From Acanthosepion lycidas (lineage: Eukaryota > Mollusca > Cephalopoda > Sepiida > Sepiidae), in NCBI GenBank assembly GCA_963932145.1, contig OZ010595.1, forward strand, positions 77,583,252 to 77,647,251: a stretch of DNA of 64,000 bases. Reading direction: 5' to 3'. Shown here in pieces: positions 45,440 to 56,070 of this stretch. The first letter of the stretch is position 1. Every line of letters starts with the position of its first letter. Both the position numbers and the translations under genes were made by a program. The notes under the pieces are model-generated. The model made no database searches and was not told where the DNA came from. It worked only from the letters and a program-made list of their open reading frames with translations.

Positions 45440-46110
45440 TGTACCATGTCTCTTCAGGACGTTGGCGATCATGGCTCTCCACAAGTTCCTGTCCTTTGTA
45501 TCTCTTTTCTGAACCCTGTTCTGTCATCCATTAGGTTGGTTATCCGTTGTTTTCTTCTGTCCTCATGCTTTCAATATGTCACGTGAGTATCAAATTTACC
45601 AAGCCGTCTTTCATCATTATGTTTCCTAGAAATTTCAACGGTCACTTTCTGATGTTATGTATACGTGTCTAATTTTGTTTACATTTTCTCAAAAACTTCG
45701 TCGTTGCTCACATCTGCAGCTTATGAGATTCTCAGCATCGTTCTGTTACTTCAGGTCTCTTCATAAAAAAGGACTAACATTATGTAACAGTTCAGTACCC
45801 TTTTCTTTGTTTCTAACAAAATTTTCTTGATACTTTGCTTACCTTTTAGAAAGCATCTTTCGCTATCCCAATGCTCCTTGGGATTCCGGTGTCGCACTTT
45901 CCATCCTCTGTTCAACCATTTCCCCAGATATTTATTTATTTTTTTTTACAAATTGGAGATACCAAACCAGGCAAATACAATTTAAATTTGTTAAAGATAC
46001 AAAAAAAAAAAAAAAACTCTATTAGAAATAGAATTGTAAAAAATGAATGCATTTTCTTACACGGTTTATTTAACCAATATAATGAGGCAATCCGAAAAGA
46101 ACACGAAGAC
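45440..46110 (-). pseudogene. LINE 3' end with inverted 5' segment
   Basis: 45440-45936 reads as LINE on the - strand down to CCCAGATATTTA. From about 45949 the same family continues on the + strand (ACAAATTGGAGATACCAAAC, QIGDTKPGKYNLNL). The inversion at the 5' end is the signature of twin priming. Confidence 0.7.
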
Positions 46111-46584
46111 TTAACAGAATTTATTATGTATGTATGTGTACGACTATGGCGGGTATGTAAGTTTCGTAAACACGTATGAGTATTTTTTGAAAACGTTTAT
46201 ATACGTTGACAGAAATCAGTGTATGTTTCGAATAATTTATACGCATGTTAACAGCAGCAAAAGCGTTAAGTGATAATGCATACCGATAGCATTGGGGCGA
46301 TGACTGACTAATAAAAAAACTGAAATAAGTTCTAGAAAATTTAGGAAAAGAAAGCAAGTTTTTTTAGTGTAAGTAATAAGAATGTACAGTTGTCAGCGCA
46401 CGAGAGAGCCCAAGGTGTTTCTACCCTATTGCAAATTTGAAAATCACATTGGTTTATTTTTTTAAATAATGAACGACAAACTTATGACTCAGCTTCCCCA
46501 AAGCACATAGTAACAGCATTTTTTAAAAAATGATGGTTTAACTAAAAGACGTATCAAGAGTCACTCATGGTAGAAAGTTCTTTC

Positions 46585-46930
46585 TTTTTATGTCCCGTGT
46601 CCTTTCAGGACGTAAGCGATTATGGCTCTCCACGTTTCCCTATCCCTTGCAGCTCTCAACAAGTTCCTTTCCTCTGCTATCTCTCCCAGACCACGTTCTG
46701 TTAGCCACTTGCTTAAGCCCGTCAGGTATGTCATGCGTTGCTTTCTCTTGTCGATCTTTCCCGCTATTAGACCTCTGAGTATCAGATTCTCCAGGCCCTC
46801 CTTTCTCATTACGTCTCCCAGTAATTTCATCTGCCTCTTCCGTCAGTTCCTCCTTTTTTGCATCCTCTACAAGGCCTCATCGTTGCTCACACGCTCACTC
46901 CATGATATTCTTAGCATCCTTCTGTAGAAA
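46585..46930 (-). pseudogene. LINE 3' end, - strand
   Basis: MKLLGDVMRKEGLENLILRG, LSKWLTERGLGEIAEERNLL and RAARDRETWRAIIAYVLKGH. 5'-truncated. Confidence 0.85.
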
Positions 46931-47330
46931 GTAGAAAAGAAAGTTGCTAAATGATATTGTTGTATGAGTGTAAGTAGGTTTAAGAGGCTATGTCACAGAG
47001 GTAGCGGTTAACTCTACACTTGAACAGGTTAAGATTATTGTGATCAGAGAAGTATTCTCTCGGGAGTCTGTTTTACAAAGAAGCTGTTCTTAAGAAGAAG
47101 TTTCCTGAGTGGAACTTACTAATGGAATACGAGGGGAATGGGGATGATTCTTACAGGACGGTCTTAGCTACGAAGGTCAGAACTGGTGAAACTAAGGAAC
47201 GTATCTTGTCAGAACATTTTCCATGGAAATAGCAACATTTTAGCAGGAGGCTTTCGATGTTTTGTGCTTGCAAATATTCATCACCAACAAGGTCGCGTTT
47301 GGACTGTATAAAGACTAGGAAGTTCAAGCA
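46931..47330. other. Intron segment without recognised features
   Basis: No gene or repeat assigned. Confidence 0.35.
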
Positions 47331-47334
47331 TTGA

Positions 47335-47705
47335 TATGGCAACAATATTCTGATTTTGGTCTGATCTGGCTCTTGTGGCAGGAAAATGTTTTGTTTTGTT
47401 TTTTTAAAAAAAAACCCACTTTAGATAGCAATGTCACATCTTATTACCGATATATTCGAGAATTCTGGACAATCTCTCCCAGAATTGAAAGAGACTTGAA
47501 GCAAAACGTGTTTGTATCGATGGGTGATAAGAATAACAGGGATATGACATGTGAGCAACTAGGAAGTATTACGAAAAATATGAACTATATAGAAACAGAT
47601 ACGGGGAACCAGGAATCAGCAGCTGAAATTTATGGTAGACATAATGAATAAAGAAGGCCTAGAGACTCCAACACTCACAGGACCTACTGGGAACAAGAGA
47701 AGTTT
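47335..47705 (+). pseudogene. LINE fragment
   Basis: EFWTISPRIERDLKQN (the ECWTISxRxEKRLEAT block) and the SAAEIYGRHNE-like region before GLETPTLTG. Frameshifted. Confidence 0.75.
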
Positions 47706-47944
47706 CTCTCATTCTATCTTATTTTTATCTGCGATTCTCACTCAAAGCATAAAGCCCCCACTTTAACAAATAAATTTAGAGGGAGAGATGAATATTCAAT
47801 ACACTTTGATTATTCACGCAGAGGAAAAAATAACGGGACCAAAATAATATTTTACTCATATTAAAAGTGGAGAACCGTTCACTAGAACAGTAATATTTGA
47901 ATTCGTAGTTTTTTTTCAGTGAGTTTTGCATCTGGTAGAAAATG

Positions 47945-47948
47945 TTCC

Positions 47949-47983
<35 letters not shown>

Positions 47984-48179
47984 GTATATATTTGAGTATC
48001 ATGCAATTTTTGAAAAGATAATTTTGACGCTAATTTGACAACAGTAAATGGGTGTATAGTTTGGACAATGGCATAGCCAGGGCCAGCAGTGCATACGCTA
48101 ATTTCATATCTCGTGTACGATGCGACCACCTTAAAATTACCTTAAAAATTATGTCTTCAAAAGTCGCATGATAGGTGAG

Positions 48180-48222
<43 letters not shown>

Positions 48223-48230
48223 GTTATATA
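47945..48230. repeat. Two (TATC)n arrays with similar downstream sequence
   Basis: (TATC)n at 47949-47984 and 48181-48222. Each is followed by ATATTCGAGTATTATGCGATTTTT-like text, so the array and flank were duplicated together. Confidence 0.85.
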
Positions 48231-48642
48231 TTCGAGTATTATGCGATTTTTGGGAATCAGTTCACTGCCGGACCAGAGGACATGCCGAATGGCAAAAATT
48301 GCCCCTAAAAAAACTATATAAACATATCTCGCCATCTCATGCCACATACATTGCTGTGAAAAAAAAAAAACAACAAAAAAAAACAATCATTAATACTTCT
48401 AAACAACGTTTTTACTGTTTCATGCAGTACAAAGCCTAAAGTCCCACAATAACATATACTTACTATCCTTAATTAGTAAATGTGCAGCTATATATAAGAA
48501 ATGAACAAGACTGTATCATTAAAATACTCTGCTGCTGTCGGCTATAGCGGAAAATTGTAAAAAAGTTGTTGCACTACCGTTGTAGCCGCTCAACGAACTA
48601 ATAGTGTCTGATTCTGAAAAGAGTGTTGGATCAAAGAAATCG

Positions 48643-48645
48643 GAC

Positions 48646-48704
<59 letters not shown>

Positions 48705-48720
48705 CAGTCTGTTCACACTA

Positions 48721-48759
<39 letters not shown>

Positions 48760-48760
48760 C
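48643..48760. repeat. (TATC)n double array
   Basis: 48645-48703 and 48719-48759 with spacer CAGTCTGTTCACACTAATC. Confidence 0.95.
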
Positions 48761-49054
48761 CATAGGTTTTTGCTCAACATATAGCTATTTCACCTACATG
48801 TCTAGAATAAAAAATTATGCCATTTCTTCAAATAATTTAATGTTCTGTGCTTAAGGTTCATTTTATGAAGATAGAATGTTCAGCCCTTAAATAAAAAAAA
48901 TAATTTATGTTTTATCTCCCACTAATATATTTACTTTTAAATAAGAAATCCTAAGCGATTTAATTGTCCTACTTCTGTAATTTTTGCATGGGCTTGTAGT
49001 TAATGAACGATGTGTGTTTCGTTTTCTATCTATCTATCTATCTAAGTATATACT

Positions 49055-49137
49055 GGTTTAGTTTGTTTTCTTTTATGGCTTATCAAACTCAGTGGGTTAA
49101 TCAATGCTGACAAAACTTTTATTGCTGGTAATATTTT

Positions 49138-49197
<60 letters not shown>

Positions 49198-49200
49198 GTG
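49055..49200 (+). repeat. Repeat A head joined to (TATC)n
   Basis: TTTATGGCTTATCAAACTCA and TTTATTGCTGGTAATATTTTTT run directly into (TATC)n (49138-49197): a truncated repeat A ending in a microsatellite. Confidence 0.75.
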
Positions 49201-49257
49201 TATATCAAGTATACTCAACTATCTCATCCAGTATTTGTATCTGTTTATTTAGCAACC

Positions 49258-49560
49258 GCTCTTTTCATTCTTCTCCTTCTTCTTCTTCTTCTTCTTCTTC
49301 TTCTTCTCTGTGCCTTTTCCTTTTAGGACCTGGGCGATCATGATTATCTATCATTACCTGTCTTTTGTAGTTCTTAGTAGAGTTCTACCAACAGAAGCTC
49401 GTTCGATAGGTTGTGAACTGCTATCCTCTGCCCCTCTTGACTTAACTATGTACTGTGAATATTAAAGTTTCCAAGCCTTCTTTCCTTATTATGTGCCCTA
49501 GAAAATTTTAAATTTTAGATTCTAAGCATAAGTACCCTTTTTTCCTTTTTGTTTCCATTT
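49258..49560 (-). pseudogene. LINE 3' end with (GAA)n tail
   Basis: (CTT)n at 49262-49305 precedes GTGCCTTTTCCTTTTAGGAC; on the - strand this is a LINE end followed by (GAA)n, a normal LINE tail type. Confidence 0.7.
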
Positions 49561-50221
49561 TCCCTAAAGCTTTCTCGTGGTTCTACAAAAGAATGCTGAG
49601 AATAGCATTTACGGGGTCTGTGTTAGCAATGAGGAAGATTTAGAGAAAATGGAAACAAAAAAATTTACTTAACTGGAGAATCTGAAAGACAGTGGACATT
49701 TCTGGGACACATGAAAAGAAAAGAAGATTTGGAGAATTTGAAACGCTCAGGGCTATACTGAAGGCAAGAGAGACTGAGTGAAATAGCGAATAACATACCT
49801 AACAAGGTTTCGTAAATAATGACAGTTTAAGGAACAAGGTTTTAGGAACATTTGCCGTAAACATTTTTTGCCGTAGGAAAACTCGCCTCAGGAATTTTCG
49901 CCGAAGTAAACTTTACCATATAGGATTTTTGCGATTAGATATTTTCGCTTCATTTTTGTGATATATTTGGCTCACGCTATTATTTCTTCGATTTAAACAT
50001 TTTAATAAGCGAAGTTATGGGATCAAAATCCTGCATCATTCACCCTCATAGTGAGAAGCGCAAAAATTTCAACTTGGCACCAGTGTCGTGTCCACGAAAA
50101 TATCAATTACAATATTTATAAACCAATCACACTCAAGAAAACACTTACATCTTAAAACACACCAATAAAATCATAGATTACAAATCAGAATGTTTGTTGT
50201 ATTAGTCATAATTATTTTTAG

Positions 50222-50350
50222 GTAGATACTGACCAAATATCATACGGACGTAGTAAGCTACACACACCTCTCGCCGATGACCTTCATGACCTCATGTCAA
50301 AAACAACAGCGTTGACAAACTCCAGACCACGGCATCACCGCCAACAGTAA
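50222..50350 (+). CDS. Exon-like stretch inside the TIR element
   Basis: After TAATTATTTTTAG, 42 codons run to TAA: VDTDQISYGRSKLHTPLADD, LHDLMSKTTALTNSRPRHHR, QQ. GC content and residue use are coding-like and contrast sharply with the AT-rich surroundings. A GTAAGA donor overlaps the end (50347), so it could also be an internal exon of 125 nt. It could be a gene fragment captured by the transposon or an alternative last exon of the host gene (phase 0 fits). Family not recognised. Confidence 0.35.
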   Translation, partial: VDTDQISYGRSKLHTPLADDLHDLMSKTTALTNSRPRHHRQQ

Positions 50351-51162
50351 GAAACAATTCGTATCTCTCGTATCCGTTTTTACTATGAATCACGCACACA
50401 CATGTTGACTTTTTCATACAAACACACATATCACAACATTTTATTGTTTCTCACACACATATACAAAGACAGTTTATATTTTATTTCAGAACTTTATCAA
50501 CCCAAACAAAAGACATTACTTTCCAATCTATTATCAACTGTTTGTATTCCTATCGTTATATTAAATCAATGTTTATTTGTTGAAACTACGTCGGCTTTTC
50601 TACTAAATTTTATTCCTTCAATGAAAAGCGTTTGATTATTCTAGGCGGCCAAATTACAAGCCACCCTGTAACGATATTTTGTTAATGTATTGAATCCCGA
50701 CACTCCAAATTTTAACATTCAACGAAAAACCGACTAGAAGGATTCCTACACCAGAACCTACGTCACGTAATTTCAGATTTAACGTTACATTTTCTGTTAA
50801 CATAATATATATTATTTCAAACAAACTTACAAATTGAATACGCAACCAACTTCAATATAAAATATCTGATCAAAGATAAACCTTTAAACTCTCAGTAAGT
50901 TTTTGAAATTTACACAAATTATTTGCAAACATAAACTGTTTTAAATTCACTATAAATACGTAAATATTGAAATATACGTTCTTATATTTGAACATACATT
51001 TTAACAACACTCCACTTTTTGATCCAAAGTATAATTGACATTCAATTCATCAAACACAAAAATACATTTAAACAATTTAAAATACTACCTTGTAATATAA
51101 TTAAAATACCCAAACTGAATTCCTAATTTGAACACTCAAAGAAGGAGTAGAGTTATCAGAAA

Positions 51163-51183
51163 AAAAAAAAAAAAAAAAAAAAT
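51163..51183. repeat. Poly(A) run
   Basis: About 20 A at the inner edge of the right arm. Confidence 0.9.
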
Positions 51184-51573
51184 CGGCGAAATTGCCTTAC
51201 GGAAAAAATTCCTGAGGCGAGGTTTCCTACGGCAAAAAAATGTTTACAGCGAATGTTCCGAATACGAAGCAATGGGATTGATAGTAAGAAAAGCAAAAAC
51301 TACAAAGAGAAACTATTGAGATGAAGTTGTGGAGAGCTATGATCGCTTACGCCCTAAATTCTTTAAATCTATTTTCACTTTTTGAATTTTGGAATCCCGT
51401 TTCAAGTTCTTCATTCTTGATACAAGTTTCACGTATTTAATCTTGCAACATATGTCAAGTACCTGTCACTGTCAAAAATATACTCATAAGTTAAAATTTC
51501 AATCAAACCCAAATAAAATATTATGAAACAAACAATACATCTTAAAGGAAATCAAATTTTATACAAAAATAAA

Positions 51574-52147
51574 AGTTGTTCTAATGACGTGGACCGATTT
51601 TAAATTTAAATTAAGTTTAAGTGTTTAATCATTTTTTCTTTTTCTTTCAGATTTAACAACTTAAGTTTTTGGCAATTTCAACCCTGGAAACAATGTGTTA
51701 AAGTTATCAAAGCCTATTAAGAAAATGGGCGCTCAAACAGAAATACATTTCGCGCATTTCGTGATTATTTTGGTCAACATAATCGACCAATCGAGAGTGA
51801 AATTGGAAATGATGTAATGTTGTTGTGGAGAGGTTCGATTCCTGAGCACGATGACGAATAGAGGTGTCTTGATTTTCGGCCACATTCTCGTGCACTGCAG
51901 CAATGTTTTTAACTGAACGGCGTAAACGAGCACGCAATGATGTTTTCACATCTGCAATGCCCCAGTTTGTTTGAATTTTGTTCCCAATTGCACTCTTGAA
52001 ACTTTAACACGTTGTTTGATTGTTAATCTTTCCATGGTTGAAATTGCCAGTCTTTACTTGTAAAATCTGAAAGAAAAAGAAAAAAAAATCATTAGACGCT
52101 TAAACTTAATTAACATTTAAAATCCGTCCAAGTTATTGGAACAGCCT
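51574..52147 (-). mobile_element. mariner-superfamily deletion derivative with ~110-bp TIRs
   Basis: 51574-51683 and 52036-52147 are inverted over about 110 bp (AGTTGTTCTAATGACGTGGA / GGCTGTTCCAATAACTTGGA on the outer ends). Both arms contain TCTTTTTCTTTCAG reading inward. The interior encodes on the - strand the N-terminus of a transposase (MERLTIKQRVKV; VKNIAAVHENVAENQDTS; RHRAQESNLSTTTLHHF) and then a short tail; the DDE domain is deleted. Confidence 0.85.
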
Positions 52148-52149
52148 TT

Positions 52150-52535
52150 ATAAGGCTAAAAACTCCGGCCCCTCCCTGCAAAAAAGCTGCATAAAACATT
52201 TAATGTTTTGAAAATTGAAAAAAAAAAAAAAGAAAAAAGAAAAAGAAATCTTCAGACTTCATAAAGATCGCCACTAAAAAACAAACTCGTATCAAAAACT
52301 ATGTAGAATTACGGCAACTGTAATAACTAATTAAAAAGAAAATAATTTTTCAGCAGCCAATCTGTGTACAAAACTCTTTGATCCACATATTACATCATAC
52401 CATACACAGAATGGGATTGCTATGCAAGAAAGAAATATTCCCAGTTGGCATTTTTCCATTACAAGTGTTTATTATATTCATGATATACTAATAACGAACG
52501 AAAAGAAAGGATTGACAAACATGCATACTTGCAAA

Positions 52536-52540
<5 letters not shown>
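52150..52540. other. Intron segment without recognised features
   Basis: AT-rich. No gene or repeat assigned. Confidence 0.4.

Positions 52541-52601
<61 letters not shown>
52541..52601. repeat. (TA)n microsatellite
   Basis: About 60 bp of TA. Confidence 0.95.
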
Positions 52602-52602
<1 letters not shown>

Positions 52603-52858
52603 AAGAAATATAGTTTTAAGGAGTGCTATATTTATGGGATAAAGTACTCAATATCAAAGATAGAGCGTATGTAAATATAAATATAAAAGTGAACATTGAA
52701 GTTAACACTCAGAGGCGACAGGCTGTTTCATGCTAGACGCAATTGTCAGGCCGCGAATGTTGGATTTTTCCTCGACTATTTATATATATGGGTCAGTGGT
52801 GCATTGTGGGTAATCTATTCTGGCCGTTATTTTTGCGGGAGTAGCTTGTTTATTTATT

Positions 52859-53040
52859 TATTTTTTTGTTTGGGTTGATTTATTTTACTTGTTTTTCATT
52901 TTTATTTTGTATTATTTATTCTTTTCGGCTTTTGATGTTTTATTAACGTAGTAAAAAAAATGGTGGGGATTTGCTAAGGTCGCTAATACAAAATAAAAAT
53001 GAAAAACAAGCAAAATAAATTAACCCAAACAAATAAATTA
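52859..53040. repeat. Long inverted repeat, ~56-bp arms
   Basis: 52859-52914 and 52984-53040 are inverted with two or three mismatches (TTGTTTGGGTTGATTTATTT / complement). Spacer of about 69 bp. No TIR-type element ends seen outside. Confidence 0.9.
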
Positions 53041-53207
53041 AGTTATGGTCAGGTAGGTGTAATGTAAATCGTTTGGATAGGCATGTAGTAGTGTGACCTA
53101 TGTAGTTATTTATGAGTATGGTTTGGACAGTTTTTAGACACTTTGTGTCCAGAAAAGAAATTACTTTAATGAACACAAGAAAAAATAAGTAAAATGCAAA
53201 ATCCAAC

Positions 53208-53211
<4 letters not shown>

Positions 53212-53295
<84 letters not shown>
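53212..53295. repeat. (TA)n microsatellite
   Basis: About 83 bp of TA, the longest in the window. Confidence 0.95.
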
Positions 53296-53296
<1 letters not shown>

Positions 53297-53556
53297 TTGC
53301 CACTATTTTGTCCTACACGGAGGAACTATAACATATGTAGAAAATAAGCAGTGTGAAAGGAGAGAAAAGATAAAGGGTCTTAATGTAATATATCACGATA
53401 GGAGAAATGGTAGGTCGGTGTTTTCGTTTATGTGACCCGTGAGACCATGTGGATCTCTGCAGCCCACATTGCAACTGGTAAACACATCTAATCTCCAGGC
53501 GTGATAAAATAGCAACTGCCGTTCGACACTCTATAAACTGACGTCACTCACTTGAC

Positions 53557-53557
<1 letters not shown>

Positions 53558-53621
<64 letters not shown>
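53558..53621. repeat. (ATA)n microsatellite
   Basis: About 21 AAT triplets. Confidence 0.95.
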
Positions 53622-53622
<1 letters not shown>

Positions 53623-54560
53623 GAAACACGATTCAACACCTCTATATGGCCTTATAGTGGTTAATGTGTCGTTAAGTTGATACGAAACGAAACGAAACCA
53701 CTTTATTCTTGATCAGAGTTTCTATGTTTACATTCTTGAAACTAGCTGCTCGCTTTTAACTATTCTGCGCTTCTATAAAACAAAGAAGGAATAAGAATGC
53801 CCGCAATAGAATAACAATGATAACTTTAATCAGATTGTTCTTGGTGTATTATAATGGCAATGATTCAAATTAATGACAGATTGTTCCTTACCAATTGAAT
53901 CAAAATTGAACTCTTTTAACATTTAACACGCTAATTTTATTTTTAGAGTTGTCTCCCCTGCAACTTCATTTTTTTTGATGGTGCAAAAACATGAACACCT
54001 GTTTTAAAATTGTTATGACGTTCTTTGTATTGTGCGTATAGATTTTAATTTTTGTACACTGATAAAAGAATGAATGAGTAATATTTTGATGCAATGCATT
54101 ACGATTTGCATGCATGCTTTGACGTCGAAAACAAAAACAAAAAAATTGAAACCCGAAAAAAAAAAAACATAAAAAACAACAACAAAACAAATACATTAAA
54201 AAAAAATAATAATAATTCAACGTAATTTAACTTTTATTAATCCTTATGGAGGTCTGGGGTGCAATAAGAAGCAAAATCGCTAAGAAAGCTTTCATTTCGT
54301 CAAAAAAGTGACGTGTTTCCTCATGTTTAGAATTCAAAATGGCATTGGAAAACGGAAGTTTAGCCTTGTTTCAAAGCATTAGTAGGCGATTTCCAGCTTA
54401 AAATAACGAGAAAAACAGTTTACAGGTGTTTATATATAGCAACCATCTCAAAGCGACAAAATGCGCCTAGAGTAGCAAGAGAAAGAATTCTACGGCGACT
54501 GCAGTGTGGTAATAGCTTAACAGGGTCCCGGAGAACAACATTTCTTATAGTCCATGATGA
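53622..54560. other. Intron segment without recognised features
   Basis: AT-rich. No gene. A-rich run near 54135-54210. Confidence 0.4.
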
Positions 54561-54572
54561 TATAATCAAGAG

Positions 54573-56063
54573 GTAATTATTCCACACTATTTCAAATAAA
54601 AGTTTAGGAAGGACATCACCCCCCTCTACACTTCGATACTGGAACAGCGGTAATAGCTACTGGAGCTGAGAAATCTATTTTCCTGAAAAATTATTTTAAG
54701 AGAAAGATTGTTGTGCAGAAAAGCAGTCGACCTTCTCTACACTAAGTGTTGGACATCAACTCGTCCATTCACTGAGTGGAACGTTTGCTCATAAGATCAG
54801 GGGTCGTAAAGTGGGTCACAAGGCGTAGCGTTGCGTCGTACGCATTGCCATATTGAACTACGGTATTCGCTATTATTGTATTATTAATATATGTCACTCA
54901 TATGATTAAATCTTTTCTTCTCTAATCTTTTTTCCAGTGTTTCCTTACAATATTATTAACGAGAAACTACGAGCTTATACGAGCATCATAATAAAGATTT
55001 TATAAATTTCAATCGGAATGGCTGTTCCGACAATGAATGCCAAATGTTTTCTTAGAAGAAAACGATTATTATTACCATTACAATTATATCAAATATCTTC
55101 TTATGGACGATAAACTCTGTTTCACGCCATATAACACCCAGCTTTTAATAATAGGCACGTATAATATAGCAAGGAATAAAAGCTAATAATTTTCATCTGA
55201 GGATTCCTCTTCACTTCCAAGACATTTTTTGTACGTTATTTTAAATTATAATTATGATTTAATCATTTATCATAAATATTACATTCTGAGATCAACAGCT
55301 ACTGGACTCGAGAAACTTATTTTCCTGTAAAATTGTTTTAAGAGAAAGGTTTTCTAAATTTCAACAGACGGCAATACTAGCTACTTAGTCAATGAATCCC
55401 GAATGCTTCCTTCTAAGGAAACGGCTAATATTATCATTACCATTCTCTGGTTTCTTTGGGTATGTTATTATTAATGTGCTAATCTATGTGGAATTAGTAA
55501 ATACCAAACACTTCAAATACCTCAGTGCATGGATGAGTTTAGTATAGGAGAAAAGAATGACATTGAATATGTCCGATACTGCAAATTGCTACAAAATCAA
55601 AACATCTACCAGAAAATGTTCTTAAAAAAGCCTCATAATGTTGAGACTTTCATATGGATGTCATACATGAAACCAAACCTGTTCAGAAATCTCTAAACAA
55701 TCAACTATATACAACCGCTTCCTAAAAGCAATAATTAAAATGTCTTTGATTGAGTGAAGCCTATGGATCTTGTCGAATACCACACTTCTTCAAACTTTGT
55801 GGACTGGCACTATAGAATCACAAAGAACTGTACCAAATAACAGAAACCACATCACTTGAGGACTGCCAACAGCAGCAACAACTAAAATGGATAGCACATA
55901 TAACTGGAAGAGAAAATAATGATATAATGAAGTTGTTGATATTACACACTATTTCAAATAAAAGGTTAAGAAGGAAACGCCACATCAATACTGGAAAAAA
56001 TGATAACAACCACTGAGCTTCAGAAACCTATTTTCATGAAAAATTATTTTAAGAGAAAGATTT
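54573..56063. repeat. Dispersed repeat F, several copies, with repeat D (-)
   Basis: CACACTATTTCAAATAAAAG (54582, 55947), AAAATTATTTTAAGAGAAAG (54687, 55336 variant, 56040) and ACAGACGGCAATACTAGCTA / CAATGAATCCCGAATG (55365, also 55000 and 58047) mark at least three partial copies. 55590-55905 is repeat D on the - strand. Confidence 0.65.
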
Positions 56064-56070
56064 TAAATTT

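Larger units (their letters stand above)
49846..51262. mobile_element. 1.4 kb TIR element
   Basis: The left arm 49846-49925 (GGAACATTTGCCGTAAACAT, TTGCCGTAGGAAAACTCGCC, TCAGGAATTTT) and right arm 51184-51262 are inverted over about 80 bp at roughly 90 % identity. The interior is AT-rich without a transposase frame but contains an exon-like stretch (50222-50350). Confidence 0.8.
49560..51360 (+). pseudogene. LINE fragment split by a TIR element
   Basis: Left part 49560-49840 (SGQWTFLGHMKRKEDLENL-like text). The right part about 51263-51360 resumes with the VVESYDRL/WRAMIAY region. The element 49846-51262 lies between. Confidence 0.65.
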
